This document shows positions 10,422 to 22,900 of a stretch of 64,000 nt of DNA, in pieces. The DNA is from Trichobilharzia regenti (taxonomy: Eukaryota > Platyhelminthes > Trematoda > Strigeidida > Schistosomatidae). A program made the translations under genes and the position numbers. The notes beneath the pieces are model-generated. The model saw only the letters and a program-made list of their open reading frames with translations. It searched no databases and had not been told where the DNA came from. Numbering within the stretch: position 1 is the first letter of the stretch; each line of letters starts with the position of its first letter. Where the stretch lies: the NCBI GenBank assembly GCA_944472135.2, contig OX235270.1, forward strand, positions 73,975,168 through 74,039,167, written 5' to 3'.

Positions 10422-11269
10422 AAACTAGAAAAGGCCTACTATTCTCCGAAGAACATAATAAGCAACGCTGAAAAAACAACGAAACATTCCTTACGTGGGA
10501 CGAGTGGTATTATTTGCAAATAGTGATATCAGTGCACACGCTTTGCCAATATTCATTGTGTTTTATCTCAATAAAGTTTATACCTGCCTTCATCAGTCAT
10601 GGATGCACTTCATTGGTGTGTGAACTTACACAGCTTGGTTACAAGAATGCTTTCACGAGATCTACCATCTTCGCTTAGTATGCCACTGCCGTGATGTTGC
10701 TGCATAGCAAATTTTTTTCTTACTATTGTTTGGTATTAATTCTTTTTTATTTCTATCACATTTTAGAATTTCTCTTTTTTCCTACTACCTTCATTCCTTA
10801 TTGAGTTCACAGTTAAGATTTTACCTATATATCTCTCCGTAGACCTAAAAATGTGACTACTACGTTTGTATTTATTTTCTCTTATTCTTTGAATGTCGAC
10901 TTTATTTCAGTTTCTTTTTCCCCTACTATCCTCTACATTCTGAAAGTTGTTGACTAGTTTACTCATGTATATGCGTATGGTAATTTAAGAATGTGAAATA
11001 GGAAAATGCTACAGTGGCTACAATGGAATTACAGTGGCATTATGAAATGAATTTCGAATTTCTGAGATTTTGCTGCATTTAACTTCTACAGTAGTAGTGT
11101 TAGTTAAGTTCAGTAAAGCCGATTGAGAAATCAAAATTTCAGTGACTCATAGTTATCACTAAATAAAAAGTAGGTCTTCAAATAACTTTATTGAAATTAT
11201 TTAGGCGTTTCAGTTTATGTGCAGTTTCGACTGTGAAGGTATTAAGCTGTTTGAATGATGTCCAGTCTG

Positions 11270-11315
<46 letters not shown>

Positions 11316-11510
11316 AAATATGTGTATTGCACTTTACTCCTATTGAAGAAGATTGGACTTAATACGCACAGTCCATAAACTACACTGTCTTTCCACCTCT
11401 GTAAACTGTTTAAACGTCCTCTAGTTGAATTTTCGTAACAGAATTCTGATCAAGTAGTTAGAAGGATATTTAATTCAACAAGAAAAAAATACTGTGATAT
11501 TTCTTTTTCC
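10422..11510. other. Intergenic, no gene seen
   Basis: AT-rich; contains a (TA)n run at 11272-11313. No repeat family or coding signal recognised otherwise. Confidence 0.5.
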
Positions 11511-11523
11511 AGCGAGCATACAT

Positions 11524-11758
11524 TTCTTTTTCCTTCATCCTCCCAGTGGAACATAGGGCTCCAAGCTAGAGGCTTGAGGTTTCTGTAGCAGTGTTTATTT
11601 TTACAGGATGGGGTTGCTAGCCTCATGACTAACCTTTCCGCTTTACCAGTCTCACTAGTGGCTTAGCGGGGTAAAGGAGTGCGTCTATGGCCGGGGATCG
11701 AACCCCGGACTGTGTGCATGGTCGGCAAGCGTCCTAACCGCTGTGCCACCGACGCACT
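11524..11758 (-). mobile_element. tRNA-derived SINE, type 1, with 13-bp duplication
   Basis: On the - strand: a head GCGTCGGTGGCACAGCGGTT with box A, box B GGGTTCGATCC, then a body and the 3' end GCCCTATGTTCCACTGGGAG plus an A-rich tail. AGCGAGCATACAT occurs at 11511-11523 and again at 11759-11771, a perfect 13-bp target duplication typical of LINE-driven insertion. Confidence 0.9.
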
Positions 11759-11771
11759 AGCGAGCATACAT

Positions 11772-13705
11772 ACTGAGACATAATTTTCAGTAAGAGTCAG
11801 TGCTTTAATAATGTTCATTGTTAAGACGTGATAGTTGACTGTCTCAGCTTTCCGCTAGACTAAGTCACAATGCAAGTTTTCTGATAAGCAGCAGTAATAT
11901 CTGCTTATGTGCTGTTTTCGGTATATTTTCTTACCGTCAAATCAAGAAGAAGGTTAAAGTGAATCTCAAAAACTTTCACTCTTCATGCATTTCATTTGAC
12001 TGTACAACATTGAGAAATTATTTTGTTAGGCGGCGGATGGATGATTAGATGATGATATAACTGAATCTTAGAAAGCGGTTAAGAATTCAATTTTCCATGC
12101 GACTGCCTAATGCATTTTAGTGTGCATATTCTGTACTCCTCTGTCATCATTGCAAAGTGTAATCATCATTCAACTCTTGAGTTCACTCTTCAAATTATTT
12201 CCGATAATCTTATAATGAAAATATTTTTCAAATGAAAAAAAAGCGACAACTATTAAATACCTGATTTTCATTATTTTTTCAAATCGTATTATCTCATTTT
12301 GATGAAATTAGGTGGAAACAAATAAATTAACTAAAAAATACACTTAAATCATATAAGAAGTAGTCGTTATGGTTATGGTCATTAAATATCCACACACACA
12401 CACACTATTTCTATCAACTGACTTTTATTGTTATTATTATTCAACAGCACAGAGAACCAGTTTTGTTTTTTATTTTTATAGTTTGAGCAAGTCCAGACAC
12501 TTTAACGGTGAGATACAGGAAGGAGAAAACAACAACAAAAAAAAATAGAGAGAGAGGGAGACAGAGTATATAGATAAAGAGAAGGAGAGACAAAACAGAC
12601 TGGTTTTAGTTAACAGAATGCCTACAGAAATTTAGGGAATAAAACATTGAAATTCAGTAGTCAGATAAAATGGAAAATATTTTCGTAATGCCTAAAAATT
12701 CAGCTAGTGTATTCTTTATTTGATTTGAAGGGAATGAATGATAGTCGTCTGTGTTCATGGGAGAGTAGTGTAACTGGTTTGTTTAGTTAGCTAGTGTGTT
12801 GGTAAAAATAATAATAATTGTCCACCTTTTATTCGATTATTATTATTATTATTTTTATTAAAAATAAAGAGAAACTAAAAAGGATAAAGACGAAAATTGA
12901 ATAAATTAAAAAGCAGGACTGTGTATGATTTGAGATAGGGAGTCAATAATATTTTTCACTTTATATAGTGTATATATATACTGGATAAGATGGAATATTT
13001 TCTTTCACCTTGAATCTCTGACAAACAGAAAAAACATAGATGATGAAAGCATATTGACACTAATAACAAATAAGTAAAGAGTATTTAGCAATATACCTAC
13101 TGAAGATAGATAGACTGGGATAGACTGAGATAACAGAATGAGAGAATACTAGTTATGTGTTTTTAAAGGAAATATCCATCCATGATCATCAACAAGTGGG
13201 CGATAATTAGGTGTAAACTGAATTTTTTAAGGCTTTTGTATATGTGTACAATTGCGCTTCATATGAGGAGGAGGAGGAAGTGGAAGAGCAGGTAACATTA
13301 GATGAAGTTAGTTTGGTGGGAGGGGTGGAGTGAAAAGGTTAAGAATAAACAAATGTTATTATTATTATTATACAAAGCATTTGAGGATTATTCATCTTAG
13401 TTATCACTACTCATAGCTTTGTAATTTAATTTGTTTCAGCTGTACACGGCAAAAAACATATCTGATGATATATATATATATTCTCGATTTCATGCGTAGA
13501 CGTAACAAAACAAAAAAAGTGTGCCGAAAGTGAAGAAGCACAGGTCTAATCTTTTTCTTACACAGATAAAAGAGGAAGGAAACATCAATATCAAGTGTAA
13601 CAAACTAAAGCAACATGAAGAATATATAACTCTTCAGTAAATTTCGAAACTAGTTAGTATTTTATATAATTTCGTATGCGATTAACGTGTATATTTTAGT
13701 TTGTG
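11772..13705 (-). other. Repeat-poor interval downstream of junctophilin, likely includes its 3' UTR
   Basis: No mobile element is recognised across nearly 2 kb directly after the junctophilin stop. Several TTTATT strings (AATAAA on the - strand) occur near 12423 and 12828-12853, but I cannot pick the real poly(A) site. Polypurine stretches lie at 12540-12600 and 13265-13295. Confidence 0.4.
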
Positions 13706-13960
13706 TTATGGTTTTTGTTGTCCAGTTGCATCATGGTGCTTAGTTTTCATAGCTGCTGAAATAACTTTCTTAGCTGTTTTAATTGTTTTGACCGCAGCTA
13801 CATTTGAATCACTCGGTTGTGAACTACCAAGATTTTGAGTATGCCTACCAGAATGACTAGGCTGATCTGTATTTCCAGTTAACAAATTGAAAAAGAAAAA
13901 TGCCAAGCTAGCGTTGATCAGTAGAACGAAAACGATGACGAAATTAGCACGAATCCAGTC
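13706..13960 (-). CDS. JPH: Junctophilin exon 7: C-terminal membrane anchor plus 57-residue tail
   Basis: Acceptor ACACACAG before 13960. The text reads [20 protein letters not shown] then FFFFNLL, one strongly hydrophobic segment of about 21 residues equal in position to the ER/SR anchor that ends vertebrate junctophilins. Here 57 more residues follow ([15 protein letters not shown]..., then basic [19 protein letters not shown]) before the stop at 13706-13708. Vertebrate members stop almost directly after the anchor. Confidence 0.87.
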   Translation of the reverse strand, partial: DWIRANFVIVFVLLINASLAFFFFNLLTGNTDQPSHSGRHTQNLGSSQPSDSNVAAVKTIKTAKKVISAAMKTKHHDATGQQKP

Positions 13961-16900
13961 CTGTGTGTATAAAAATGATGTGCAAAAATTTAGCAGTAAA
14001 TAAAAAACGATTATTCAAGTGTTGGTTTGTAGGGATTTGATTGGTTTCAGGATTTCATCATGAGCTGACATCAGTTAGAGAACCATTGGAAAACCTGGGA
14101 GTACTGGACAACTGTTTCGTCCTAGTTTGAGACTCTTCAGCAGTGCGTACCCACTGCTAGGGTTCGAATCTAGGACCTTCTGGTTACAAGGCGAGCTAGC
14201 TCGTAGACCATTGATCCACTGGGACCCGATCCAATGGCCGATGAATTCTAACTTCTGCCAATTCACGACATAGTGCGACCGCTAGCCAATGTCTTCGGCG
14301 AGTATTTGTCCTCACACCCGACCAGCTGCACCCTACTGGTCACGACTTCCCACTGGAACCCAGGTAACTACCTACCTACATTGGCTAGCGGTCGCGCTAT
14401 GTCGTGAATTGGCAGAAGTTAGAATTCAAGGACTATTGGATCGGGTCCCAGTGGCTTAACGGTATACGAGCTCGCCTTGTAACCGGAAGGTCCTGGGTTC
14501 GAATCTCGGTGGGTGCGTACTGCTGAAGAGTTCCAAACTAGGACGAAACAGCTGTCCAGTACTCCCAGGTTTTCCAATGCTTCTCTAACTGATGTCAGCT
14601 CATGATGAAATCCTAAAAAACGATTAATTGATATAAGAAAAGAATTTGGGCAGCTTGGCAGAGAATAATTCCAGGATAGAGTAAATTCATTTGTCGAAAC
14701 GTTCAGTAACTGTTTTCTGGTTAATAGGATAAATTGATTTGAAAGCTATTTGCAGGCGTAAAACATGCTAGTTGAGACTTTCTGTCCCACTCTGTCTAAT
14801 GTTCACCATTTCTTCCTGGTATGAAAAGCTTTCGAATACTGCACTGCATTTACAAAAAAGGCAGTTGTTTGTAGTGACCGGCAGATTATTTAACGTGATG
14901 GAAAAATTTTAGTTCACCCCCCCCCACAACGAAAATCATGGTGAAAGTTTTTCTTCAAGTGAATACTTTAAGGAAAGTTGAGTCCATGTAATCTTTGCTT
15001 TTGCCTTTAGGCGTAGTTCGCATTCTTGAACGCCAGCCGATCTTAATAAATACGAATGTAGAAATAAGCCATCCACCGGTGTTACTGTTATTGTTTCTTC
15101 ATTTTCTAGAGGAACATAGGGCTTCAGCCAAACGTCTCCATTGCGTTCGGTCCTCTGGAACGTTTTCATCTGGTTCCATGTCTGTCCACATACCTCCATC
15201 TCCTCTTCACATTACCTCCCTCATGTCACTGTCATACTGACGACCAACTCACCGCTTCCCATTCGGCTGGATTCCACTCGAGTGATGGCCTGGCGTGTGA
15301 TGGATGCCACTCACTTGATGGCTTGTTTTCTCAGAGTATGGCCAATCCAATCCACCTGGATTTCTTCCTGCAAATTTGTTGAACAATTGGTTCGTGGTGA
15401 GTTGGTTTGTTGATTGTCAGAGATCCCTGTTGCTGTTGCTATAGGTGTTGGTGATGTTTTCTAGCGTGTCATTTTATCTTGAGTAGTATTGAGCGAAGAC
15501 AGGTGTTGATGAAGGTGTGTAGTTTGTTTGAAGTGGCCTTCGTGACGTGGTGTCTAAGTCGTTGATCTGTATAGTAGCACTGACTGACTTCCCATTGTAG
15601 TTGAAACTCCGGATGTTAATTTTCATGGTGAGTGGTGTTGATGTGCACACAGACTTGAGAGTAATGAGAGCTTTCCTTACTTTTCCTATCGTCGCTTTGA
15701 TGTTGTCGTCGTTTCCGTGCGCTTCTGGTTGAAACGATGCTTCCCAGGTAGGTAAAGGAGATTGTTTCAGATTTCTCCTATTAATTCTGATCGTTGTCTG
15801 TTGTTGTTGCTCTTGCTGTTGACCAGGAATCGTTACCACCTCTGTTTTGTCTATGTTCCCCTGAAGGCCTATCTTTGATGCTTCCTCTGCCAACTTGTTG
15901 CTTTTCGCTTGCATATTTTCTAGTTTTGGGAAATCAGAAGTACGCTATCGGCGAAGTCCATATTCTCCGAGTCTTTTGTGTGGGTCCATTTTAAGCCTGT
16001 TTCCTGGCTGCCCACTGTCTGATGCATTATCCAGTCTACCGCAGTTAGGAAAATCATTGGAGATAGTAGGCAGCCAACCTTGTCTTACCCCCGTCTTCAC
16101 TTCAAAGGATTGTCTGAGTTTGCCGTTGGGGATTAATTGGCATGCAGCATTGTCGTACAACTGTTGGATGAGTTGTATAATTGTTGGCGGCACCCCGCAG
16201 TAGCAAAGTAGCCTCTAAATCCTCAGCATAATACGTAGCTGGTAGTAATAACTTTACAATAGTGTGTTAGTTTGCAATTGGTTTTTCCGATAATGAGTGA
16301 CAGATTTACTTGATAGTTTTGTAGGAATATTTTGTGATATTCTGCAGTTGCATCATTCATCTAATTAAGTTGTACTATCTAATTTCGTATTCTAATATTA
16401 GGGTCATTAGTGAGTTAGTTGTTTGGCTGAGAGCGCTTGCTAATAAATTTTATTCTCACGAGATGTGTGTGTGTTTCTATTTTTCGGGATCTCCTTCTGT
16501 TGCTATCCCACACACTCAAACACCATCATTATTACTGTGGTATTTGTTACTGATAAGATTAATCAGTAGTTTGGAAGGAAGAGATAGAAATTGTAATGAA
16601 CATTTCATGTTAATGGCTGCAGAGGTAGAAGTGATTACTCTCTAATCTGGATCTAGTTTATGCTGTGGATATAAAATAACCTTCTGTCTCAATGCTTAAC
16701 CTTGGATCAAACAATCAGAACAGTTTGTTGTCCACTGACCTAGCCGACTTTTAATGTGGTTAAAATGTATAAATACGATGTGCTTTTCCGTAATAAAAAT
16801 GTGCGTTCCGATTCCCTATCTTCTATCGTTAATTTACAACAAAACCTTGTTAACGTCAAAAAACTCTATCAAATTATTGTAACTGGCAACTGAAGTCATG

Positions 16901-19900
16901 CCAATTTATCTCATGTTCACATCACATTACCTAAAGTATTAGGTGTAAGCAATGCGATATTTTCAATTCAAACCATTCTTCGAAAATACAGTCCACAAGC
17001 GTGCGCTGATATGTAATTTACATTTTATCATATATGCATAAGAGTTCTTACCTTAATATCAGCTAGACGGATTACAATTTCACCTCGTTTTCGTCTTTCC
17101 ATTTCATGATATAATTCTTGTCTTCTGGCCTGACTCAAGCGTGCAACTTCTTCACGAGTAAGTTCTCCGGAAACAGGATGTTGAACAGCTCTACGTCTTG
17201 ATGGACTATCATACTGACCGGTTGCATGACTACGAATTACAGAAATATCTGGCATACTGGCTTCTTTTGTTGTACCAGGGAGGTGAATTATTGATTCAAT
17301 ACGATATGATTTAGGAAGTGGCATTAAGTCTTCTGTTTCTGGATAGTGCTGTTTATTTGCTCCAGTCCTATTGACTGTAACAACTCCGGTGTTTTCCATT
17401 GCTGGTCTATATGGATCATATGCCCTGTTTTAAAATATTATGACAAATATGATTGTAATATTTTTCAAAAAATGTTGATGTAATGTGTGAACAGTTAGGT
17501 AACTAAACTGTAGCCAATATGTGATATACAAATCTCACTACGATACATAGGATGTGACCTCAGGAGTTCAAGTAACAGCTTGTTTTTCTCCTATTCTCCA
17601 TTTCATTAGTATTTAAATATACCCGAAACTGTTGTAGTAATAAATAATACCATCTGACCTTTTTTCTTCATACATGTTCAGTTCGTTTTTTCTTTTTTAC
17701 TGAAGTATTTCCTTTTAAAAATATATCCCAATCATTGTATGAATGCTTATTTATTTATTTATTGTGAATCTATTGCTAACTGGTAAAGATTATAGTTCGT
17801 GGTTTGTTGTGATTTATAGATAAACTCATGACATATGTTTTGTATAGAACCATTTAAGTTTACTTCGTCACTTTATGCAGCCTGTATACGATTAGGTTCT
17901 GAAGATTAAATTGTTTAACTAATGATAGGTAAGATGATGTATATTAAGAGAAAACGCAGTGGAATCCCAGTAAAAGCACTGCATTTTCCAGTCCTATTGG
18001 ATGTCTTTTTTAATGTTAGATCCACGAACTTAACGATGGTTCACATCTACGAGTTAACTTCATTCAGTTACACACTACTTCAAAACTGGAGTAAATGTGC
18101 AATTATCTTTTTTTTTATTTCCTCCACGTTCGTTAGTGGAACATAGGGCTTTAAACCAGTGACTTGAAGTTTCTGTAGCAGTGTTTATTTTACAGGGTGG
18201 GGTTGCTAGCCTCATGGCCAACCTTTCCTCTTTACCAGGATTATTTCTGGCTCAGCGAGGTAAAGGAGTGCGTCTGTGGCTGGGGATCGAACCCCGGACC
18301 ATGTGCATGGTTGGCGAGCGTACTAACCGTTAAGCCACCGACGCATTTGTCTTGATAATTATTAATGTTGCTTCCCCTCCATTCGTGGTTATTTCACAAA
18401 TCTACTGCGTCGTATGTATATGAACATTAGGTAATAAGGGAAACCTTTCCACTGCTTTGTAGTGAAAGTCACTATGATTTTGCTGATACATATTCAGAAG
18501 TCCTCAACAATTATTTAGTTTTTCTTAATCTTAATTGTAACATTCCATAGTCCAAGTTCGAAGTGATAAGGTGTTTTGTCAAAGTTACACGTGAATCTCG
18601 TGGAGATACACTTACAAACAGGGAATTAATGTTAGACGTGTCTCTTCACTCACCTCAAATAAACTGATACCAATAGTAAATTTAAACAATGTCACAAATA
18701 TTGACGACTGTTTTAAACAGTTACAGCATAATGATAAAGAGATAGACTCACGTGGTCCATTCTGGTCTGCTTCCTTCCAAGTAGGCAGTTTCTGATACTT
18801 TTTGAGATGGTCCTGTGGATGCTTTATTGCGTTGATTTTGTTGGCGATTGTGGGTTTCAGCTTGAACGCGTTTACGAATTCCATTCTCTATGATGTAAGT
18901 TGCAGCTGCATCAGCCGGTAAATTCTCAGCACTATGTACCGTCTGATCATCTATAACACAACCTATATTTGAGTTATGCGCTGTTCCCTTTGTAGTCGTA
19001 TTCATTCTAGAGTTTGGTAGTTGTGATCCTGGCTTAATACAAGCATTTCTAGTGGTTTGGATAGGAGGTTCTGTCATTATAGATGGTAGAGTTCTCCGTC
19101 GAACCTTGTTTATGGATGTCAGTGGTGTTTCAGGTGGTGAGCTAGGCTCCTTCGATAACATAGATTCCTCTTCCCAGTTGTCTATGATTGACTCTTCATT
19201 ATTGATTTCACCATTTATATTCATCCCCATATTGTGGAAGTTATGGTCATGAATGTCATTCACATAACCGACATGAGCACGATAGGTTTCGGATGGCTGT
19301 ACAAGTTGGCTAGTGCCTATTCGGATTTCAGTTGACCTATGCACACCTGCTTTGATAAGCCTTGCACAATCAACTGTTGGTGAATGAAGAGATGCTGTTT
19401 CTGTAGGTTTGTTACGAGTACGAGGCATTGTCCCATATTCAAATCCTCGATTGGAATTAATCTGTGGTTCCATTTGAATATCTAACTGTTGACTGGTAGA
19501 AGCCATGAGGTAAGGAGAATGAGGATGCTGAGCCATATGCTGAGCAAACTGTTGTTGTTCAGACGGTGAATAACCTAAGCCAGTAAATCCAGTTGTAGCA
19601 GCTCTAGCTATAGGTCTACCAGCTGGACTTCTTTGCTGTCCATATACAGCATTTTGTTGATTCACCTGACCCCTGTAGTCAGCATTCACATAGTTATCTT
19701 TCCCAGTCCCATGAAATTCTTTTGAATAATATCTTTTCTAAAGGAGAAAGATTTGAAATGTATTTGTTTAACAGGTTAACTGTTAGTAAAAAATAGAAAG
19801 TGAGCCTAGTTTCATATAGTTAGATTTATGGTGAAATTTCTTCATTTTTAAAAATACTCTTAAAAGAATACATTCACTTGTTCATTCGATTTAGTTATTC

Positions 19901-22900
19901 TACCATAGACAAACAAAAAAAAACAAGGTTACTTCTTGCTGAACGGGAACAGATTACTTCAGAAGACTAGAATTACTTACTCTGTGTTCAGTATGTTGTC
20001 TGTACACCTTATTTATATTTAGAAATTATTACTGAAGACTCCAGAGTATGACAAAACGATGAAAATAAAAGCTTCCTTGTTGTGTTCTGACAGCTATAAT
20101 ATGGACATTTCAGTGCATTTACCTTCGCCTTATTTTAATAAACCATATATATAATGACTTTTTGTCAAATGAATAGCATGCCCTTTTTCTCCTGACATTT
20201 TCATGGCTTGTTAAAACATTCGGCATTTGTGTGCAATTCAAGTGTCACAATGCTCTGCAGTTTCGTCTTTATCTATCTATCTATCTCTTATTCCATTTGT
20301 TCATCCGAGTTAATATAAATAGATTCTAGAAATAGAAGAGAATATTAGTCAATGGGATAGATAATCTCCCATGGAAGTTAATCTTAACTGTTAGTTATCT
20401 TTAGATGTCATTCAACAGTACAATAAACAAATAATCCTTCACACAATTGAGATTATTTTTTTTCTTAAAGGTAAACTGATGTATACATAGTTTCCTTCAG
20501 CAGGTCAAACGATCTAAGGAATCACCGTAAACGACAAAAAAAATTTCATGAGGACAGACACTAATCTTACTTAGTTTATACAGATAAATGTATTCAGATG
20601 AACAATTGATAGACTACAAGATAAACAAAAAGAAGAAATCTGTTGCATCTTAGTTTTTTTTTACAACATCAAATTAAAATCAGCCATGAAACCTGTTTCG
20701 TCAGTTGTTTCTACTTAGTGTACAATTCTTGTGCAATATGAATTCACCTATCCATCAGATAACCAATCATATAGCAATCAGCTTTCTCAGGGGAGAGAGT
20801 ACCAGTTAGTCAGTCACTGGGTTTCAGTCCAGTGATCTGTCCTTACGAAATATTCACGATGAGACCTGACAGTCCTAGGGTTTTCAGGTCAAGTTGATCG
20901 AAATTTACAGCTTATAACGAAGGAACTGTCTAGTGATTTCTTAGGCATTGATCCCTTAGAAAGATTATTTTGTAATGACTTTTTTTGTGAACATCATAGA
21001 ATGTAATTAGTTTGTACATGTTTAATCACAGATTTCGATGTAGTAAATTCATTGAAATCTTGAATGCTTAATTTGCTTAGCATTTATGGAGTTTATGAAA
21101 GGACAGTTTAGTGAATAATTTTGTAAATTACCATGTAGTTATTTTTCGCTTTACCGTCTGACTGTTCGTTAGTCTGATGAACCATATAGGAGGTAATTAC
21201 ATGCCTTTTTGAAGAAATATCAAGATATTATAATGAAGGTCAGTCATGTTGGTTGTTTCTCAGAATGGAATGAATGCATGTATGCTACCTTGAACATGTT
21301 CAAAAGGAATCATTACATCTTAAAGTTATGTACTAGACTGATTTATGGTAATGGGGTACCGCTTTTAATTCTACTGATGTACACATTTTCGTCTGTACTT
21401 CATTCATCACCCGTTCTAATACTTTTTAATTTTAAAAACAATGAGAAATTATCCAAATAAGTGAACTTACTGAATCCATGTTAGGATTAGATGTGTGCAC
21501 TTCATCTTGATACTTGAAGTTATCATTTGAATACTGTTCATTTTGTTGGAATCCTTGAGTTGTATTTCCACGTCGGCGGAAACTGGAACGAAAACTGCCT
21601 TGACGACTTCCACCGCTTACTTCTAAACTATTACCAATTTGGGCTGAATTATCAGGACCAAGTGTATTTTCTTTGACCATACCTTGTGTATGCAAAATGT
21701 TATGATCTGATCTTCGGTTTCCAGTACTAATATCCTCCTCACGATTTGAGCTATACCCGAAAATATCTTTTTTCATTAGTGGATTTTGTTTTTCCCATTG
21801 TAGTCCTAGCATATTTATAAAATAAGTGGGATGATATAAAATTAAGCGCGAAAAATTAAGTGTATCCATCTGATAAATAGTTAAATGAAATAGGAAAATT
21901 TTTTTTCCATGTAAAATTAATTCTCTCTCCATGCGACATTATATGGTAGTCAAAGATCTATAATACAGGTTTAAGGCTTTGACTAAATTTACCTAAATGC
22001 TTGACAGTGATTTTTATGTATTTAATACAGGATTGGTCATCACTGTGTCTCAACTCACAAAGTATAGTAGTTAATATTAAGTGAATGTGTTTTGATAAGC
22101 TGAATTCGTATTGGTAAGATGGCAGTTTGAACAGAGACAGACGAATAAAAGTCACAAAATACTTTCAGGTGAAAGAAAGCAAGTGAAGAAATATGATTTG
22201 ACGCTAAATAGGAGAACAAAATGTCAATGTATCCGTTAAACTACCGTTTATTCTGAAGCATACCACTTGTAGCCTAAAATTATGGACTCGGGTGATCACG
22301 CGGATGTCAGTCAGGTCATTTGCATTTCTACATTCGGCTGGGACCGACATTCAATAATTCGGTGTACCTAAATTCTTTTCAGACTAATCCTATTTCCGCT
22401 AGAATGTCGGGTGGAAGTACACAATGTTATTTTTGCGTTACATATATAAAAGCCACCTTAGTTACTGAAGATTTAGTGTTTCCTGGAGTGACTGACCTAT
22501 TCTACTTTTGGATACTAAGTCGCCTATGACAAACAGAATTAAAATTAGTTTAACATTATAAGTAGAAAGACAACTTACCTAACTGAACAAATTCCGGAGA
22601 AAATTCTCGCGCTATGGCTCTTGCCTCTTCAGACAGTTTACGTGCTTCGCGTGCACGTGCATCAGCTGTGCCAGCTACTGTCCGTGCAGTTTGAGCTCTA
22701 AAAATTTTAAAACAGTTTGACGGAACATTTTCAGTGTTCTTTAAAGAAAGAACGTTTTTTAATGTGATAATTTTTGTAGAAAACAAACTGTCTACCGGAA
22801 AAAAATATAGTGAGCTACCGAGTTTCACGATTAAATGACTATTAAAAGACATTCTCAAATTATGTACTCAAACAATGCAACCTATTTCTGGTACATGTTG

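Larger units (their letters stand above)
14014..14613. mobile_element. Inverted pair of hammerhead SINEs inserted as one unit
   Basis: Left copy on the - strand (14014-14291), right copy on the + strand (14379-14613), 87 bases between, 5' ends facing each other. Both have box B (GGGTTCGAATC) and box-A-like GTGGCTTAACGG or its relic, followed by a hammerhead. TAAAAAACGATTA stands directly outside both ends (14001-14013 and 14614-14626), so one 13-bp duplication frames the whole 600-bp fold-back. Schistosome Sm-alpha elements are the known family with this order of parts. Confidence 0.87.

Noticed and set aside
16334..16645. Open frame of 103 codons on the + strand
   Set aside because: AT-rich, no family match, no splice context, lies antisense in a junctophilin intron; chance frame.
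21209..21460. 83-codon + strand frame
   Set aside because: Antisense in a junctophilin intron with no coding signature.
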